A stretch of DNA of 64,000 bases. Origin: an uncultured Tessaracoccus sp. (GTDB lineage Bacteria; Actinomycetota; Actinomycetes; Propionibacteriales; Propionibacteriaceae). Under the pieces are notes generated by a model, which saw only the letters and a list, made by a program, of their open reading frames with translations, was not told the DNA's origin and did no database searches. Made by a program: the position numbers and the translations under genes. The stretch is from the NCBI RefSeq assembly GCF_947286155.1, contig NZ_CAMYPD010000001.1, positions 69,674 to 133,673 on the forward strand. Reading direction: 5' to 3'. Of this stretch, positions 19,185 to 27,139 are shown piece after piece; the first letter of the stretch is position 1, and each line of letters starts with the position of its first letter.

Positions 19185-20281
19185 CTGGTGAGTCCCGGCA
19201 GTTGCAGCAGGAGACGATCCTCGCGAGTGAGGTTGCGCACCTGCCGCACGATGCGGGGCTGGTACTCAGACGGGTATCCCCACGCCACCACGCCCAGTGC
19301 AACGATTGCGCCGATCGCCGTCTCCACCGCTCGAGCGATGAGCATCTCCCCGACGGGGTATGACGACGCGAGATGGGTCATCATCAACGCCATGGGTGTG
19401 ATGAATAGCATGCCCATGCTGTAGTTGCGGGTGACGTACATCTCGCCCAGGAACTGCAGCACGATGATCCACACGATGAGCTGCCATGGCTCAGTCGGAA
19501 ACGAGAGCAGAAATGCCGCGATGAGGATGCCGCCCAGCGTGCCGACGATGCGGTGCACTGCGCGCATGAATCGGATGCGCCGGTACGGAGAAATGAGCGG
19601 CGCCACCGACGCCACCATCGCCCAGTAGGGATGCGACAGCACGGGCAACGCGTCGATGGAAAGGATGCCGATGGTGCCCGCCAGGAACGGCGCGACGAAG
19701 AATCGCACGCCGTGCCCGACGAGGTGGCTCGGCGTGTAATGCCTTGTCACCATGGGTGCCGAGTCGGGGAGCGACCCCTCACCGATGAGGTGCGCGAAGG
19801 CCCCGAAGACGACGGAGACGCCGGCGGAGAGGAACGCCACGAGCATCGCCAGCAGCGGCGGGGCGCCGTCGTGCACACCGCCGACGGCGGCCGTCGCGAA
19901 GATGAAAAAGACGGATCCGGCAGGGCGAAGGTTGAACCGGGCAGCGATCATGGCCGTCACGGCTGAGACGACGGAGCTCACGAGCATGATCGTCCACGAG
20001 TTCACCTGGAGTGAGCCCATCGTGGCGCCGATACCGATACAGACGGTGATCATGGCGCCCGCGAACGACTGGCGTAGGAACCGGGATCGACGCGATTCGT
20101 GGCGGGCGTAGATGCCGGTGAAGGAGCCGAACGTGGCGTAAATCGCTAAGTCAAGGCGGCCTAGGAGGAGCAAGGTGAGTAGGGGGAGCGCCACACCGAC
20201 GGCGATACGGAACGCTGGAATGTGGTCGCGGCGCGACGGCGCCATCGTGAAGAACTCTTGTACCTTGCTCATCAATCGCAT
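19178..20281 (-). CDS. FUSC-family (aromatic-acid exporter-like) membrane protein
   Basis: This 367-aa protein has up to ten membrane segments arranged as two hydrophobic halves separated by a polar region around residues 165-190. LDLAIYATFGSFTGIYAR near residues 43-60 and the second-half segment SHPYWAMVASVAPLISPYRR resemble the FUSC/ArAE family, whose members export aromatic acids or have unknown roles. The start is uncertain among GTG 20284, ATG 20281 and ATG 20272. The final codon lies in the palindrome described above, so the 3' end may have been altered by that element. It is monocistronic. Confidence 0.72.
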   Translation of the reverse strand: MRLMSKVQEFFTMAPSRRDHIPAFRIAVGVALPLLTLLLLGRLDLAIYATFGSFTGIYARHESRRSRFLRQSFAGAMITVCIGIGATMGSLQVNSWTIMLVSSVVSAVTAMIAARFNLRPAGSVFFIFATAAVGGVHDGAPPLLAMLVAFLSAGVSVVFGAFAHLIGEGSLPDSAPMVTRHYTPSHLVGHGVRFFVAPFLAGTIGILSIDALPVLSHPYWAMVASVAPLISPYRRIRFMRAVHRIVGTLGGILIAAFLLSFPTEPWQLIVWIIVLQFLGEMYVTRNYSMGMLFITPMALMMTHLASSYPVGEMLIARAVETAIGAIVALGVVAWGYPSEYQPRIVRQVRNLTREDRLLLQLPGLTRK

Positions 20282-20344
20282 CACCCGCCGGTGCAGTGTA
20301 CTCGCGTGTGAGGCAGAGCCTGAACCGCGAGCGGGATGGCTGTG

Positions 20345-20881
20345 CTACGACGACAGCTCGGCGTACGCGTCCGCGAGTGCCCGGGCGGAGCGGTCGACGA
20401 CGTCTTTCCAGGCCACGGCAGCCTCGTCGGCGGCATCGGAGACGTGCTTGATCATGAGCAGCTCGACGCCCAACGCGCGGCAGGCGTGGGCGACGGCGAA
20501 CCCCTCCATGTCCACGATCTGGCATCGACGCAGCAGCTCGTCGCGAGCCGGGCCGCCTGCGACGAACGAGTCGCCGGAGCCGAGCACGGGACCGTCGCCG
20601 CCCAGCTCGATGCGGTCGTCGATGTGCAGCCCGGCGGCGCGCAGCTCGTCGGTGTTGATGTCGCGATTAATCACGGCTGACGGGCGACAGATGCCAGAGA
20701 TCGACGGGTCGAGGGCGCCCACCGACCCCAGGTTCACCACCCGCGACGGTCGATGCTCGAGGATGGCGCGGGTCGTCGCAACCGCTGCGGGGACCATGCC
20801 GATGCCGATGAGCTCGACGTGGACGCTGCTCGGCAGGTGCGCGGCCTCTTGAGGTGCTGCGATGAGGACGAGGTCAGTCAT
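20345..20881 (-). CDS. Nucleosidase of the phosphorylase superfamily (MTA/SAH nucleosidase-like)
   Basis: This 178-aa protein is short for the family but keeps key elements: NLGSVGAL near residue 50, the substrate-binding Glu in IVDMEGFAVAHAC (about residue 122), and the catalytic Asp in KHVSDAAD (about residue 149). MTAN-like enzymes cleave the N-glycosidic bond of methylthioadenosine, adenosylhomocysteine or futalosine. The ATG at 20881 is used because it begins the fold (MTDLVLIAAPQEAAHL); the longer upstream frame is low-complexity and overlaps the next gene in antisense phase. The ribosome site is weak. Confidence 0.75.
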   Translation of the reverse strand: MTDLVLIAAPQEAAHLPSSVHVELIGIGMVPAAVATTRAILEHRPSRVVNLGSVGALDPSISGICRPSAVINRDINTDELRAAGLHIDDRIELGGDGPVLGSGDSFVAGGPARDELLRRCQIVDMEGFAVAHACRALGVELLMIKHVSDAADEAAVAWKDVVDRSARALADAYAELSS

Positions 20882-20963
20882 GGCCGCTACTTTGCCAGAC
20901 GAACAACGCCGCGCGGCACCCTCCTTGTGCATGGCAAGGAGAGCGTCGCGCGGGCGGGCAGGC

Positions 20964-21209
20964 TCAGGCCTGGTGGGTGCAGTTGCTGCAGGTGCACTCG
21001 TCGCACTTGCAGCCGGCGCAGGTGGTGCAGGTGCAGTTCGTGCAGCCGCAGGTGTTGCATTCGTCGTAGTGCCCATCGTGCTCGCGGTGCGCGTGGCCGT
21101 CGTGAATGTAGTCGACGTGGCCGTCGTGCTCGCGGGTGGGGTGGCCGCAGTCGGCGGCGTGGCGGTGGGTGTGCTCGTCGTGGGTGCGGTGCTCAGTGGT
21201 CGCAGTCAT
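20964..21209 (-). CDS. His/Asp-rich protein with a metallothionein-like Cys tail
   Basis: This 81-aa protein has two parts. Residues 1-50 are rich in His in the pattern H-D-G-H repeated three times (EHDGHVDYIHDGHAHREHDG in part). Residues 51-81 hold eleven Cys in CxC and CxxC spacing (CNTCGCTNCTC, CAGCKCDECTC), like a metallothionein. Such a composition binds zinc or copper strongly. It overlaps the ArsR regulator gene by 17 bases and is co-transcribed with it. I infer a zinc-buffering role under control of that regulator. The His-rich half resembles small proteins often found beside SmtB/ArsR genes in actinobacteria; the Cys tail is the unusual part. Confidence 0.82.
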   Translation of the reverse strand: MTATTEHRTHDEHTHRHAADCGHPTREHDGHVDYIHDGHAHREHDGHYDECNTCGCTNCTCTTCAGCKCDECTCSNCTHQA

Positions 21210-21504
21210 TGTTGTGCTCCTTCATGTGGTTGTGGGCGTCGAGGAAGATGTGAGCCACGTGCTCGTCGATGAGCCGGTACACCGTCCGTCGGCCATCCTT
21301 CGTCCCTTCCACCAGGTGGGCATCCCGGAGGGTGCGGAGGTGGTGGGAAGCGAGCGGCTGAGAAACGTCCAGCAGCTCGGTGAGCTCTGTGACGTCGGTG
21401 GGGCCTTGGGTGAGTCGATGAACGATGGTGGCTCGAGCGGGGTGGGCCAAGGCACGAAACAGCGTGATCACGCCGTCCGTGTCGTGGAATACCCCGTTGC
21501 TCAT
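21193..21504 (-). CDS. ArsR/SmtB-family zinc-responsive repressor
   Basis: This 103-aa winged-helix repressor has its recognition helix in DVSQPLASHHLRTLRDAHLV (residues 46-65). In the C-terminal helix, Asp80, His82, His93 and Glu96 have exactly the spacing (i, +2, +13, +16) of the alpha-5 zinc site of SmtB/CzrA, so zinc sensing is a strong inference. The end is metal-ligand rich (NNDCDH). It is first in a two-gene unit with the His/Cys-rich protein and probably represses its own promoter until zinc is high. The ATG at 21504 sits at the predicted transcript start, so the message may be leaderless. Confidence 0.9.
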   Translation of the reverse strand: MSNGVFHDTDGVITLFRALAHPARATIVHRLTQGPTDVTELTELLDVSQPLASHHLRTLRDAHLVEGTKDGRRTVYRLIDEHVAHIFLDAHNHMKEHNNDCDH

Positions 21505-21539
21505 AAGCAGTAGTTTATATAAAGGATTATTTGTGTCAA
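21505..21539 (-). promoter_or_regulatory. Promoter of the arsR/metallothionein-like unit
   Basis: On the minus strand TTGACA (21539-21534) is followed after 16 bp by TAAACT (21517-21512). Transcription would begin about 7 nt later, at or next to the start codon at 21504. The spacer is AT-rich in a GC-rich setting and includes TATATAAA, a likely target for the ArsR protein. Confidence 0.55.
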
Positions 21540-21569
21540 GCGGTGTGGGATTGTGTGCCGACGGTGCAC

Positions 21570-22109
21570 CTAGCGCAGGAGCTTCTCGGCGCCGCGCACG
21601 TTGGTGAGCAGGCGCGAGTCGAGCTCGACGCCGTGGCGCAGGACGGTGATGGAGCCGTCGGTTTCCAAAATGAGCGCGCGCACGTGCCCCAGGTTGGTGA
21701 TGCCGGATTGGCGCAGGCGCGCCCACAGCGTGCGCTGGTTGACGTGGTAGCGACGGATGGCGCGCTCGTCGAGCTCCTGGTTGGCGTAGATCACGATGGC
21801 GCGACGGTATCCGAACAGCCCGGCGCGGCGGCCGGCCCCGAAGAACGACTCAAGGAGCACGAGCATGGCGAGCGCGATCAGCCCGCCGAGCACCGTCACG
21901 TTGGGGCCGAGCATCGAACGACCCACCACCGCACCCAGCACGAGCACCACCGCGAGCCCGGTGCCGGTGCGGTTGGCGTACAGCCGCTGCCCCCACACCC
22001 GCAGCACAGCGGTGAACGTGAGGTACATCACCGTCGCAGAAATGATGACGCCGAGCGCCTGCGCTGGCGTGATACCCACTTCAAACCACAAGTCACGCAG
22101 GAAATCCAT
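21570..22109 (-). CDS. DUF421 (YetF/YcaP) membrane protein
   Basis: This 179-aa protein has three N-terminal membrane segments (about residues 15-38, 50-65 and 68-88) and a cytoplasmic alpha/beta domain. The stretch IYANQELDERAIRRYHVNQR and the strand ALILETDGSITVL are characteristic of DUF421. The family is widespread and has no proven function. A Ser/Thr-rich tail seen in some members is missing. It is a single gene, starting 122 bp from the divergent small gene at 22232. Confidence 0.85.
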   Translation of the reverse strand: MDFLRDLWFEVGITPAQALGVIISATVMYLTFTAVLRVWGQRLYANRTGTGLAVVLVLGAVVGRSMLGPNVTVLGGLIALAMLVLLESFFGAGRRAGLFGYRRAIVIYANQELDERAIRRYHVNQRTLWARLRQSGITNLGHVRALILETDGSITVLRHGVELDSRLLTNVRGAEKLLR

Positions 22110-22231
22110 GCGCCTATCGTTCCACTGATGCGCTGCATGGTGCGGGAAGGCAGAAATTTGTCCTGTGGAAAACGGGCGTGGAGGGGTGCGAGTTGCCTAT
22201 AACCCTGGTACACCACTTCGAAAGGACCACC

Positions 22232-22618
22232 GTGCAGCAATTCATCGACATGTTCCTCATGCTCCGCCGCGCCTCGCTGTTAGCTTCGGCCGACGAGCAC
22301 CTCCACCCCGTCGTGCGTCACCACTTGTCCATCACAGAGCTCAATAGCTACGCCATGCTGCTGCCTTGCCCTGATGAACCGTATGCCACACCCGACGACG
22401 CCCACCTCACCTATCCGCTCACGGCGACGGGGTGCGTCGGGGAGGCGTATCGCATCGCGCTGGCGGAGGCGGCGAACGATCCGGGGGTCATCCCGGCAGA
22501 CATGCTGTGGGCGCTGGCGTCGTTGCATGAGGAGCTGATGGATCACGACGCATCTCGGGGCGACGAGCTCGCTCAGCATGCGCTCGCGGAGCACGGCTGG
22601 CCCATCCAAGACGAGTAA
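22232..22618 (+). CDS. Hypothetical protein, mostly helical
   Basis: This 128-aa cytoplasmic protein has no membrane segment and no motif I recognise. GTG at 22232 is preferred because GAAAGGA lies five bases upstream; the ATG at 22178 has no site. The middle segment (GCVGEAYRIALAEAANDPG, about residues 76-94) and the acidic C-terminus suggest a small helical domain. It ends 43 bases before the GH13 gene in the same direction and may be co-transcribed with it. Confidence 0.6.
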   Translation: MQQFIDMFLMLRRASLLASADEHLHPVVRHHLSITELNSYAMLLPCPDEPYATPDDAHLTYPLTATGCVGEAYRIALAEAANDPGVIPADMLWALASLHEELMDHDASRGDELAQHALAEHGWPIQDE

Positions 22619-22661
22619 CACCCTCATCGCTAGGATGGTTGGCAATTCTGAAGGGAACGTG

Positions 22662-23846
22662 ATGACCGACCTCAGCCATGCCATCTGGTGGCACGTGTAT
22701 CCGCTCGGCGCACTGGGCGCGCCCACGCACGCCGCACCCGACGTGCCGGCGCGTGAGCACGCGAAGTTTGAGCCCTGGCTCGACTACGCCCTGGAGCTGG
22801 GCTGTAACGGCCTGCTGCTCGGGCCCATCTTCGACTCCGTCAGCCACGGCTACGACACTCTCGACCACTTTCGTATCGACGCCCGCCTGGGCACGGAAGC
22901 CGACTTCGACCGGCTCGTCGCGGCGTGCAAGGAACGGGGCGTCCAGCTCATCCTTGATGGTGTGTTCAACCACGTGGCCTACAGCCACAAGTTCATCACC
23001 GAGCGCCCCGACATGGTGCGATGGGTGGACGGGCACCCGCTCGGCTGGGAAGGCAACTTCGATCTCGTCGAACTGCAGCACACCAACGCCGACGTGCAGC
23101 AGTTCGTCGGCGATGTGATGCTGCACTGGCTGCGCAAGGGTATTACCGGCTGGCGGCTCGACGTCGCCTACTCGGTGTCGCCGCAGTTCTGGTCGAGCGT
23201 GATTGGGCGCGTGCGCGAGGAGTTCCCCGACGCGGTCTTCCTGGGCGAGGTCATCCACGGCGACTACCCGAAATTTGTGGAGGCATCCGGCGTCGACACC
23301 GTCACCCAGTACGAGCTGTGGAAGGCCATCTGGAGCTCTATCAACGACAGCAACCCGTGGGAACTCGCTCACGCGCTGGAGCGCCACGTCGAGTTCTGCC
23401 GCCACTTCCTGCCGCAGACGTTCGTCGGCAACCACGACGTCACCCGCGTCGCATCCTCCGTCGGGGCCGACGGCGCGGCGCTGGCAGCGGGCGTGCTGCT
23501 CACCGTGCCCGGGCTGCCATCCATCTACTACGGCGACGAGCAAGGCTTCACCGGCATCAAGCGTGAGGCCGAGGGCGGCGACACCGACATCCGCCAGCCG
23601 CTGCCCGAGTCACCGTCGGAGCTCTCGACGCTGGGGGCCCAGCTGCACCGCTGGTACCAGCTGCTCATCGGCTTCCGCCGTCGGCACGCCTGGCTTTCGA
23701 CTGGGCAGCTCGCCGTTACCTACAAGGCCGACGGCGTGCTCGACTACTCCATCTCCACCGCCGATCAGCGGGTCGACGTCCACGTCGACTACGCCGCGAG
23801 GAAGATGTCCATCGTCGCCCCCGACGAGGAGCTCCACACGCCGTGA
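22662..23846 (+). CDS. GH13 alpha-amylase-family enzyme
   Basis: This 394-aa cytoplasmic enzyme of the alpha-glucan family shows all GH13 blocks: DGVFNHV (about 99-105), GWRLDVAY with nucleophile Asp167, FLGEVI with acid/base Glu196, and FVGNHDVTR with Asp259. A short C-terminal beta region follows. There is no signal peptide. GAAGGGA precedes the ATG. The compact size fits maltooligosaccharide-acting glucosidases or transglycosidases rather than secreted amylases. It is coupled to the next gene by a GTGA overlap, so hydrolase and esterase are made together. Confidence 0.92.
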   Translation: MTDLSHAIWWHVYPLGALGAPTHAAPDVPAREHAKFEPWLDYALELGCNGLLLGPIFDSVSHGYDTLDHFRIDARLGTEADFDRLVAACKERGVQLILDGVFNHVAYSHKFITERPDMVRWVDGHPLGWEGNFDLVELQHTNADVQQFVGDVMLHWLRKGITGWRLDVAYSVSPQFWSSVIGRVREEFPDAVFLGEVIHGDYPKFVEASGVDTVTQYELWKAIWSSINDSNPWELAHALERHVEFCRHFLPQTFVGNHDVTRVASSVGADGAALAAGVLLTVPGLPSIYYGDEQGFTGIKREAEGGDTDIRQPLPESPSELSTLGAQLHRWYQLLIGFRRRHAWLSTGQLAVTYKADGVLDYSISTADQRVDVHVDYAARKMSIVAPDEELHTP

Positions 23847-24775
23847 GCGACGTCCCGTCGCGGTGGAGCGCCCAGCAGGATGCCGTGCTGCGGAAGATCG
23901 CCGAGCTGGAGGTGCGCTCGTCGGATACCTCCATGGCTGCGGTGCGCGCGCGGTACGAGGCGGAGGCTCAGTGGTGGAACGAGGGCGGGCCGGCGCTGCC
24001 GGTCGGAGAGCGCCGAGTGCCGACGCGGTGGGGTGCTGTGCGCGCGACGGTGGCCCGCGGCGGTGACCCCGGAGCGCCGGTCATCGTGTGGATCCACGGG
24101 GGTGGGTACATCGTCGGGTCTCCCGAGACGCACGAGCGCCTCACCCGCACCCTCGCCCACCTTGCCCGGGCGACGGTGGTGTCCGTCGACTACACGCTCG
24201 CGCCCGAGGCGCGCTTCCCGCAGCCGTTGGAGGAATGCGTGGCCGTGGTGCAGCACATCCGTGCCCACCCCGACGAGTGGGGCGTCGACGGGGCAGACAT
24301 CACCCTCGCCGGCGACTCCGCGGGGGCGACGCTCGCCGTCGCCACCTGGCTATGGCTGCGCGACGAGGTGGGGGACGCGTCGGGAATCCGCTGCCTGCTG
24401 CTGGCCTACGGGGGCTACGGGCTGCGCGACTCGGTGTCGCGGCGCACGCTCGGCGGCTGGTGGGACGGCATGACCCCCGACGCGATGGCCTCCTGGCAGG
24501 CGCACTACATCGACGCCGACGATCTCCGCAGCCCCTACTACGACGTGCTCGCCGCCAACCTGACGGGCATTCCCCCTTGTCACATCCTCGCGACGTCGCT
24601 TGACCCCCTCCTCGACGACTCCCGTGCCCTCGCCCAGCTCCTGCCCGGTGAGAGGCATGAGCTGGTGGTGGTCGACGGGGTGATTCACACGTTCCTGCAG
24701 TACACCCGGATGCTCGACCAGGCGGAGCAGTCGCTGCGTGCCATGGCGGAGTTCTTCGCCCGGTGCGGGCAGTGA
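23843..24775 (+). CDS. Alpha/beta hydrolase, HSL-type esterase
   Basis: This 310-aa esterase has the oxyanion-hole motif HGGGY starting at His85, the nucleophile Ser159 in GDSAGA, Asp254 in SLDPLLDD and His282 in GVIHTFLQ, a full hormone-sensitive-lipase type triad. It is cytoplasmic, with no signal peptide. It probably hydrolyses short acyl esters; coupling to the GH13 gene suggests a role with esterified carbohydrate, but this is only inferred. The GTG start overlaps the preceding stop by four bases. Confidence 0.92.
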   Translation: MSDVPSRWSAQQDAVLRKIAELEVRSSDTSMAAVRARYEAEAQWWNEGGPALPVGERRVPTRWGAVRATVARGGDPGAPVIVWIHGGGYIVGSPETHERLTRTLAHLARATVVSVDYTLAPEARFPQPLEECVAVVQHIRAHPDEWGVDGADITLAGDSAGATLAVATWLWLRDEVGDASGIRCLLLAYGGYGLRDSVSRRTLGGWWDGMTPDAMASWQAHYIDADDLRSPYYDVLAANLTGIPPCHILATSLDPLLDDSRALAQLLPGERHELVVVDGVIHTFLQYTRMLDQAEQSLRAMAEFFARCGQ

Positions 24776-24795
24776 CCGCTTCGGTTAGCCGGCAC

Positions 24796-24880
24796 GAAAC
24801 TGCAAAACTCGCCAACAGTTGAAGGCCTCACGCGTGATTGAGCGGGGAGGGGTCGCGCTGGTGGCGAGTTTTGCAGTTTC
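24796..24880. repeat. Long-stem palindrome, loop-core family, copy 2
   Basis: A 19-bp perfect stem (24796-24814 with 24862-24880) encloses 47 nt containing GTGATTGAGCGGGGAGGGG, a looser version of the shared loop core. It lies between the converging esterase and response-regulator genes. Confidence 0.8.
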
Positions 24881-24898
24881 TCAGCTGGCACCCCGGCG

Positions 24899-25576
24899 TC
24901 AGGGCTGCGCGCGATCGCCGAGGTAGGCGAGGATGGCTCGCACGCGGCGGTTTTCCTCCGACGGGCTGAGGCCGAGTTTCAGGAAAATCGACGACACGTG
25001 CTTGGCGACGGCGGCACCGGAGATGACGAGCCGTTCCGCGATCTCACTGTTCGCAAGCCCGCGCGCCATGAGCTCCAGCACCTCGAGCTCACGCGACGTG
25101 AGCGTACCGAGCCCGGACTTCGTCGCGCGCATCATCGCTCTAGCCACCTCGGGGTCGATGGCGACACCGCCTGCGAGCACCACCTTCAGCTGCCCCAGGA
25201 AATCCGCCACCTCGGAGATGCGGTCCTTCAGCAGGTACCCCGTGCCGCCCCCGTCGGCTGGCCCGTCGAGGGCGAACAGCTGCTGGGCATAGGCGGGCGA
25301 CACGTACTGGCTCAGCACCATCACCGAGAGCCCAGGGTGACGCTGCTTCAGTTCCAGAGCTGCGGTGAGCCCGTCGTTGGTCATCGTGGGCGGCATGCGC
25401 ACGTCGGTGATGATGCCGTCGGGCAACTGATCGGCTTCGGCGAGCGCGTCGACGCGTGCGACGAGGCCCTCGGCGTCGGACTCGTGCGCGACAATCTCGA
25501 ACCCCTGGCGTTCCAGGAGGCCAGCGAGTCCTTCGCGCAGCAGGGCGGAATCGTCGGCGAGCACGAGTTTCGTCAT
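24899..25576 (-). CDS. NarL/LuxR-family response regulator
   Basis: This 225-aa regulator has a receiver with LADDSALLREG and phospho-acceptor Asp58 in IITDVRMPP, Lys in YLLKDR, and a C-terminal helix-turn-helix (about 160-215, LTSRELEVLELMARGLANSE). It follows the kinase gene with an ATGA overlap (25573-25576). The pair is divergent from a LolD/FtsX-type ABC exporter, its likely target. Confidence 0.92.
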   Translation of the reverse strand: MTKLVLADDSALLREGLAGLLERQGFEIVAHESDAEGLVARVDALAEADQLPDGIITDVRMPPTMTNDGLTAALELKQRHPGLSVMVLSQYVSPAYAQQLFALDGPADGGGTGYLLKDRISEVADFLGQLKVVLAGGVAIDPEVARAMMRATKSGLGTLTSRELEVLELMARGLANSEIAERLVISGAAVAKHVSSIFLKLGLSPSEENRRVRAILAYLGDRAQP

Positions 25577-26331
25577 GGGAGGTCCTTTTCGGGGTGGGCG
25601 GCGACGTGGGCGACGAGTCCGCCCTCGCCGCGCTGGAGGAGCAAGGGGATGGAGGCGGCCACCTGGGTGGGGCCGCCGTCGGGGCTCGAGAGGGTGAGCG
25701 AGCCGCCGAACGCGGCGAGGCGCTCGCGCATGCCGGCCAAGCCGTGCCCGTCGACGAATGTGGCGCCGCCTGGGCCTTGGTCGACGACGGAGATTCGCAG
25801 CGTCGATCCTGCCGTGAGGAGTACGTTCATGGGCTTGTCGGGTGCGTATTTCCGCGCGTTGGTGATGGCTTCGACGGCGAAGAAGTACGCGGCGGCGAGC
25901 ACGCCTTCGGACAGCTCCGGCAGGGGATTGGGGCAGATGATGCGCACGTCGTCGTTGGTGGCATTCGCGACGTCGGTGAGCGCCGCCTCTAACCCGAGCT
26001 CGACGAGCGCCTGCGGGTGGATACCGCGCACCGTAGCGCGCAGCGAGTCGAGGCCCTGCTGCAGCGTGTGCTGCGCGTCGCGGAGCAGTGCGGCGAGGGC
26101 AGGGTCATCGGCGAGGGTGGGGGAGAGCTGCGCCTCGCCCAGCTGCATCTTGGCAGCGACAAGGTACTGCTGGGCGCCGTCATGGAGGTCGCGCTCGATC
26201 CGCCGACGCTCCACCTCATAGGCGTCGACGATAACCCGCCGCGACTCCGTGAGCTCCCGGATGGTGCGCGCGGCGCGTTCCTCGTGCGACTGGGCGCGAC
26301 GCGTCCCTCGCGCCCGAAATGGCCAAACCAC
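25573..26331 (-). CDS. Soluble NarL-type histidine kinase
   Basis: This 252-aa kinase has no membrane segment. The phospho-acceptor is His50 in ERRRIERDLHDGAQQ, followed by HATPase_c motifs (NARKYAPDKP as N-box, VDQGPGG, HGLAGMRERL as G-box). Being cytoplasmic, it needs a partner or an internal signal. Its divergent neighbour is an ABC exporter with an FtsX-type permease, and in Bce-like systems such permeases pass the signal to the kinase; that arrangement here is inference. The N-terminal 20 residues are basic and may be an extended linker. Confidence 0.88.
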   Translation of the reverse strand: MVWPFRARGTRRAQSHEERAARTIRELTESRRVIVDAYEVERRRIERDLHDGAQQYLVAAKMQLGEAQLSPTLADDPALAALLRDAQHTLQQGLDSLRATVRGIHPQALVELGLEAALTDVANATNDDVRIICPNPLPELSEGVLAAAYFFAVEAITNARKYAPDKPMNVLLTAGSTLRISVVDQGPGGATFVDGHGLAGMRERLAAFGGSLTLSSPDGGPTQVAASIPLLLQRGEGGLVAHVAAHPEKDLP

Positions 26332-26440
26332 GCCCCCAATCTATCCGCTGCTTCGGGGGATGGGGGTAGTGCCAGCACTACCTCAAAGACGGAATCCCAG
26401 GCCATGGTGCGTGGGGCTTTGGCACGATGAACTGGTGAAC

Positions 26441-27139
26441 ATGAATCAACCACTGCTCACAACCACCGACATCGTCAAGCGTTTTGGCCAGGTGCAGGCG
26501 CTCGCCGGCATCAGCCTCACCATCGGCGCGGGAGAAACCGTCGCCATCATGGGCCCGTCGGGTTCCGGAAAATCCACCCTGCTGCACTGCCTCTCCGGCG
26601 TGCTCGCCCCCGACGCGGGCGAGGTGCAGTTCGCGGGGAAGCCGCTGTCAGCGCTGCCTGACAAGGAACGTTCCCACATCCGCCTGCACGACTTCGGCTT
26701 CGTCTTCCAAGACGGCCAGCTCATCCCCGAGCTGCCGGCCCGCGAGAACGTCGCGCTGCCGCTCATGCTCACCGGCACCCGCGCCGGCAAGGCCCTGCAA
26801 GCCGCCGACGAGGTGCTCAACCAGCTCGGCTTGGGCGAGCTGCGCAACCGCCGACCGGCAGAAATGTCGGGCGGCCAGGCTCAGCGCGTCGCGATTGCCC
26901 GCGCCCTCGTCGGAAAACCAGCCGTGGTGTTCGCCGACGAGCCCTCCGGTGCCCTCGACCAGGCCACCGGGCACGAGATGATGCAGCTGCTCACCACGTC
27001 GGTATCGATGAGTGGGGCCGCGTTGGTGCTTGTCACGCACGATCTCGGCGTCGCTCGCTGGTGCTCCAGGCTCGTTGAGATCCGCGACGGCTTGGTTCAC
27101 GCCGACAGCCCGCTCAACGCCCGAAAGGAGACCGTGTGA
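26441..27139 (+). CDS. ABC exporter ATPase (LolD/MacB type)
   Basis: This 232-aa ATPase has Walker A GPSGSGKST (about residues 41-49), Q-loop FGFVFQDGQLIPEL, signature MSGGQAQRVAIARAL, Walker B VVFADEPSGALD and H-loop VTHD. These match the MacB/LolD/BceA class that partners FtsX-type permeases. ATG 26441 is used; GTG 26435 is possible. The next gene is its permease, overlapping by one base. It probably exports or extracts an envelope-active compound. Confidence 0.93.
   Translation: MNQPLLTTTDIVKRFGQVQALAGISLTIGAGETVAIMGPSGSGKSTLLHCLSGVLAPDAGEVQFAGKPLSALPDKERSHIRLHDFGFVFQDGQLIPELPARENVALPLMLTGTRAGKALQAADEVLNQLGLGELRNRRPAEMSGGQAQRVAIARALVGKPAVVFADEPSGALDQATGHEMMQLLTTSVSMSGAALVLVTHDLGVARWCSRLVEIRDGLVHADSPLNARKETV

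Noticed and set aside
20882..21076. N-terminal extension of the nucleosidase
   Set aside because: Ala/Pro/Thr-rich translation overlapping the metallothionein-like gene in another phase; the nucleosidase fold begins at the ATG at 20881.
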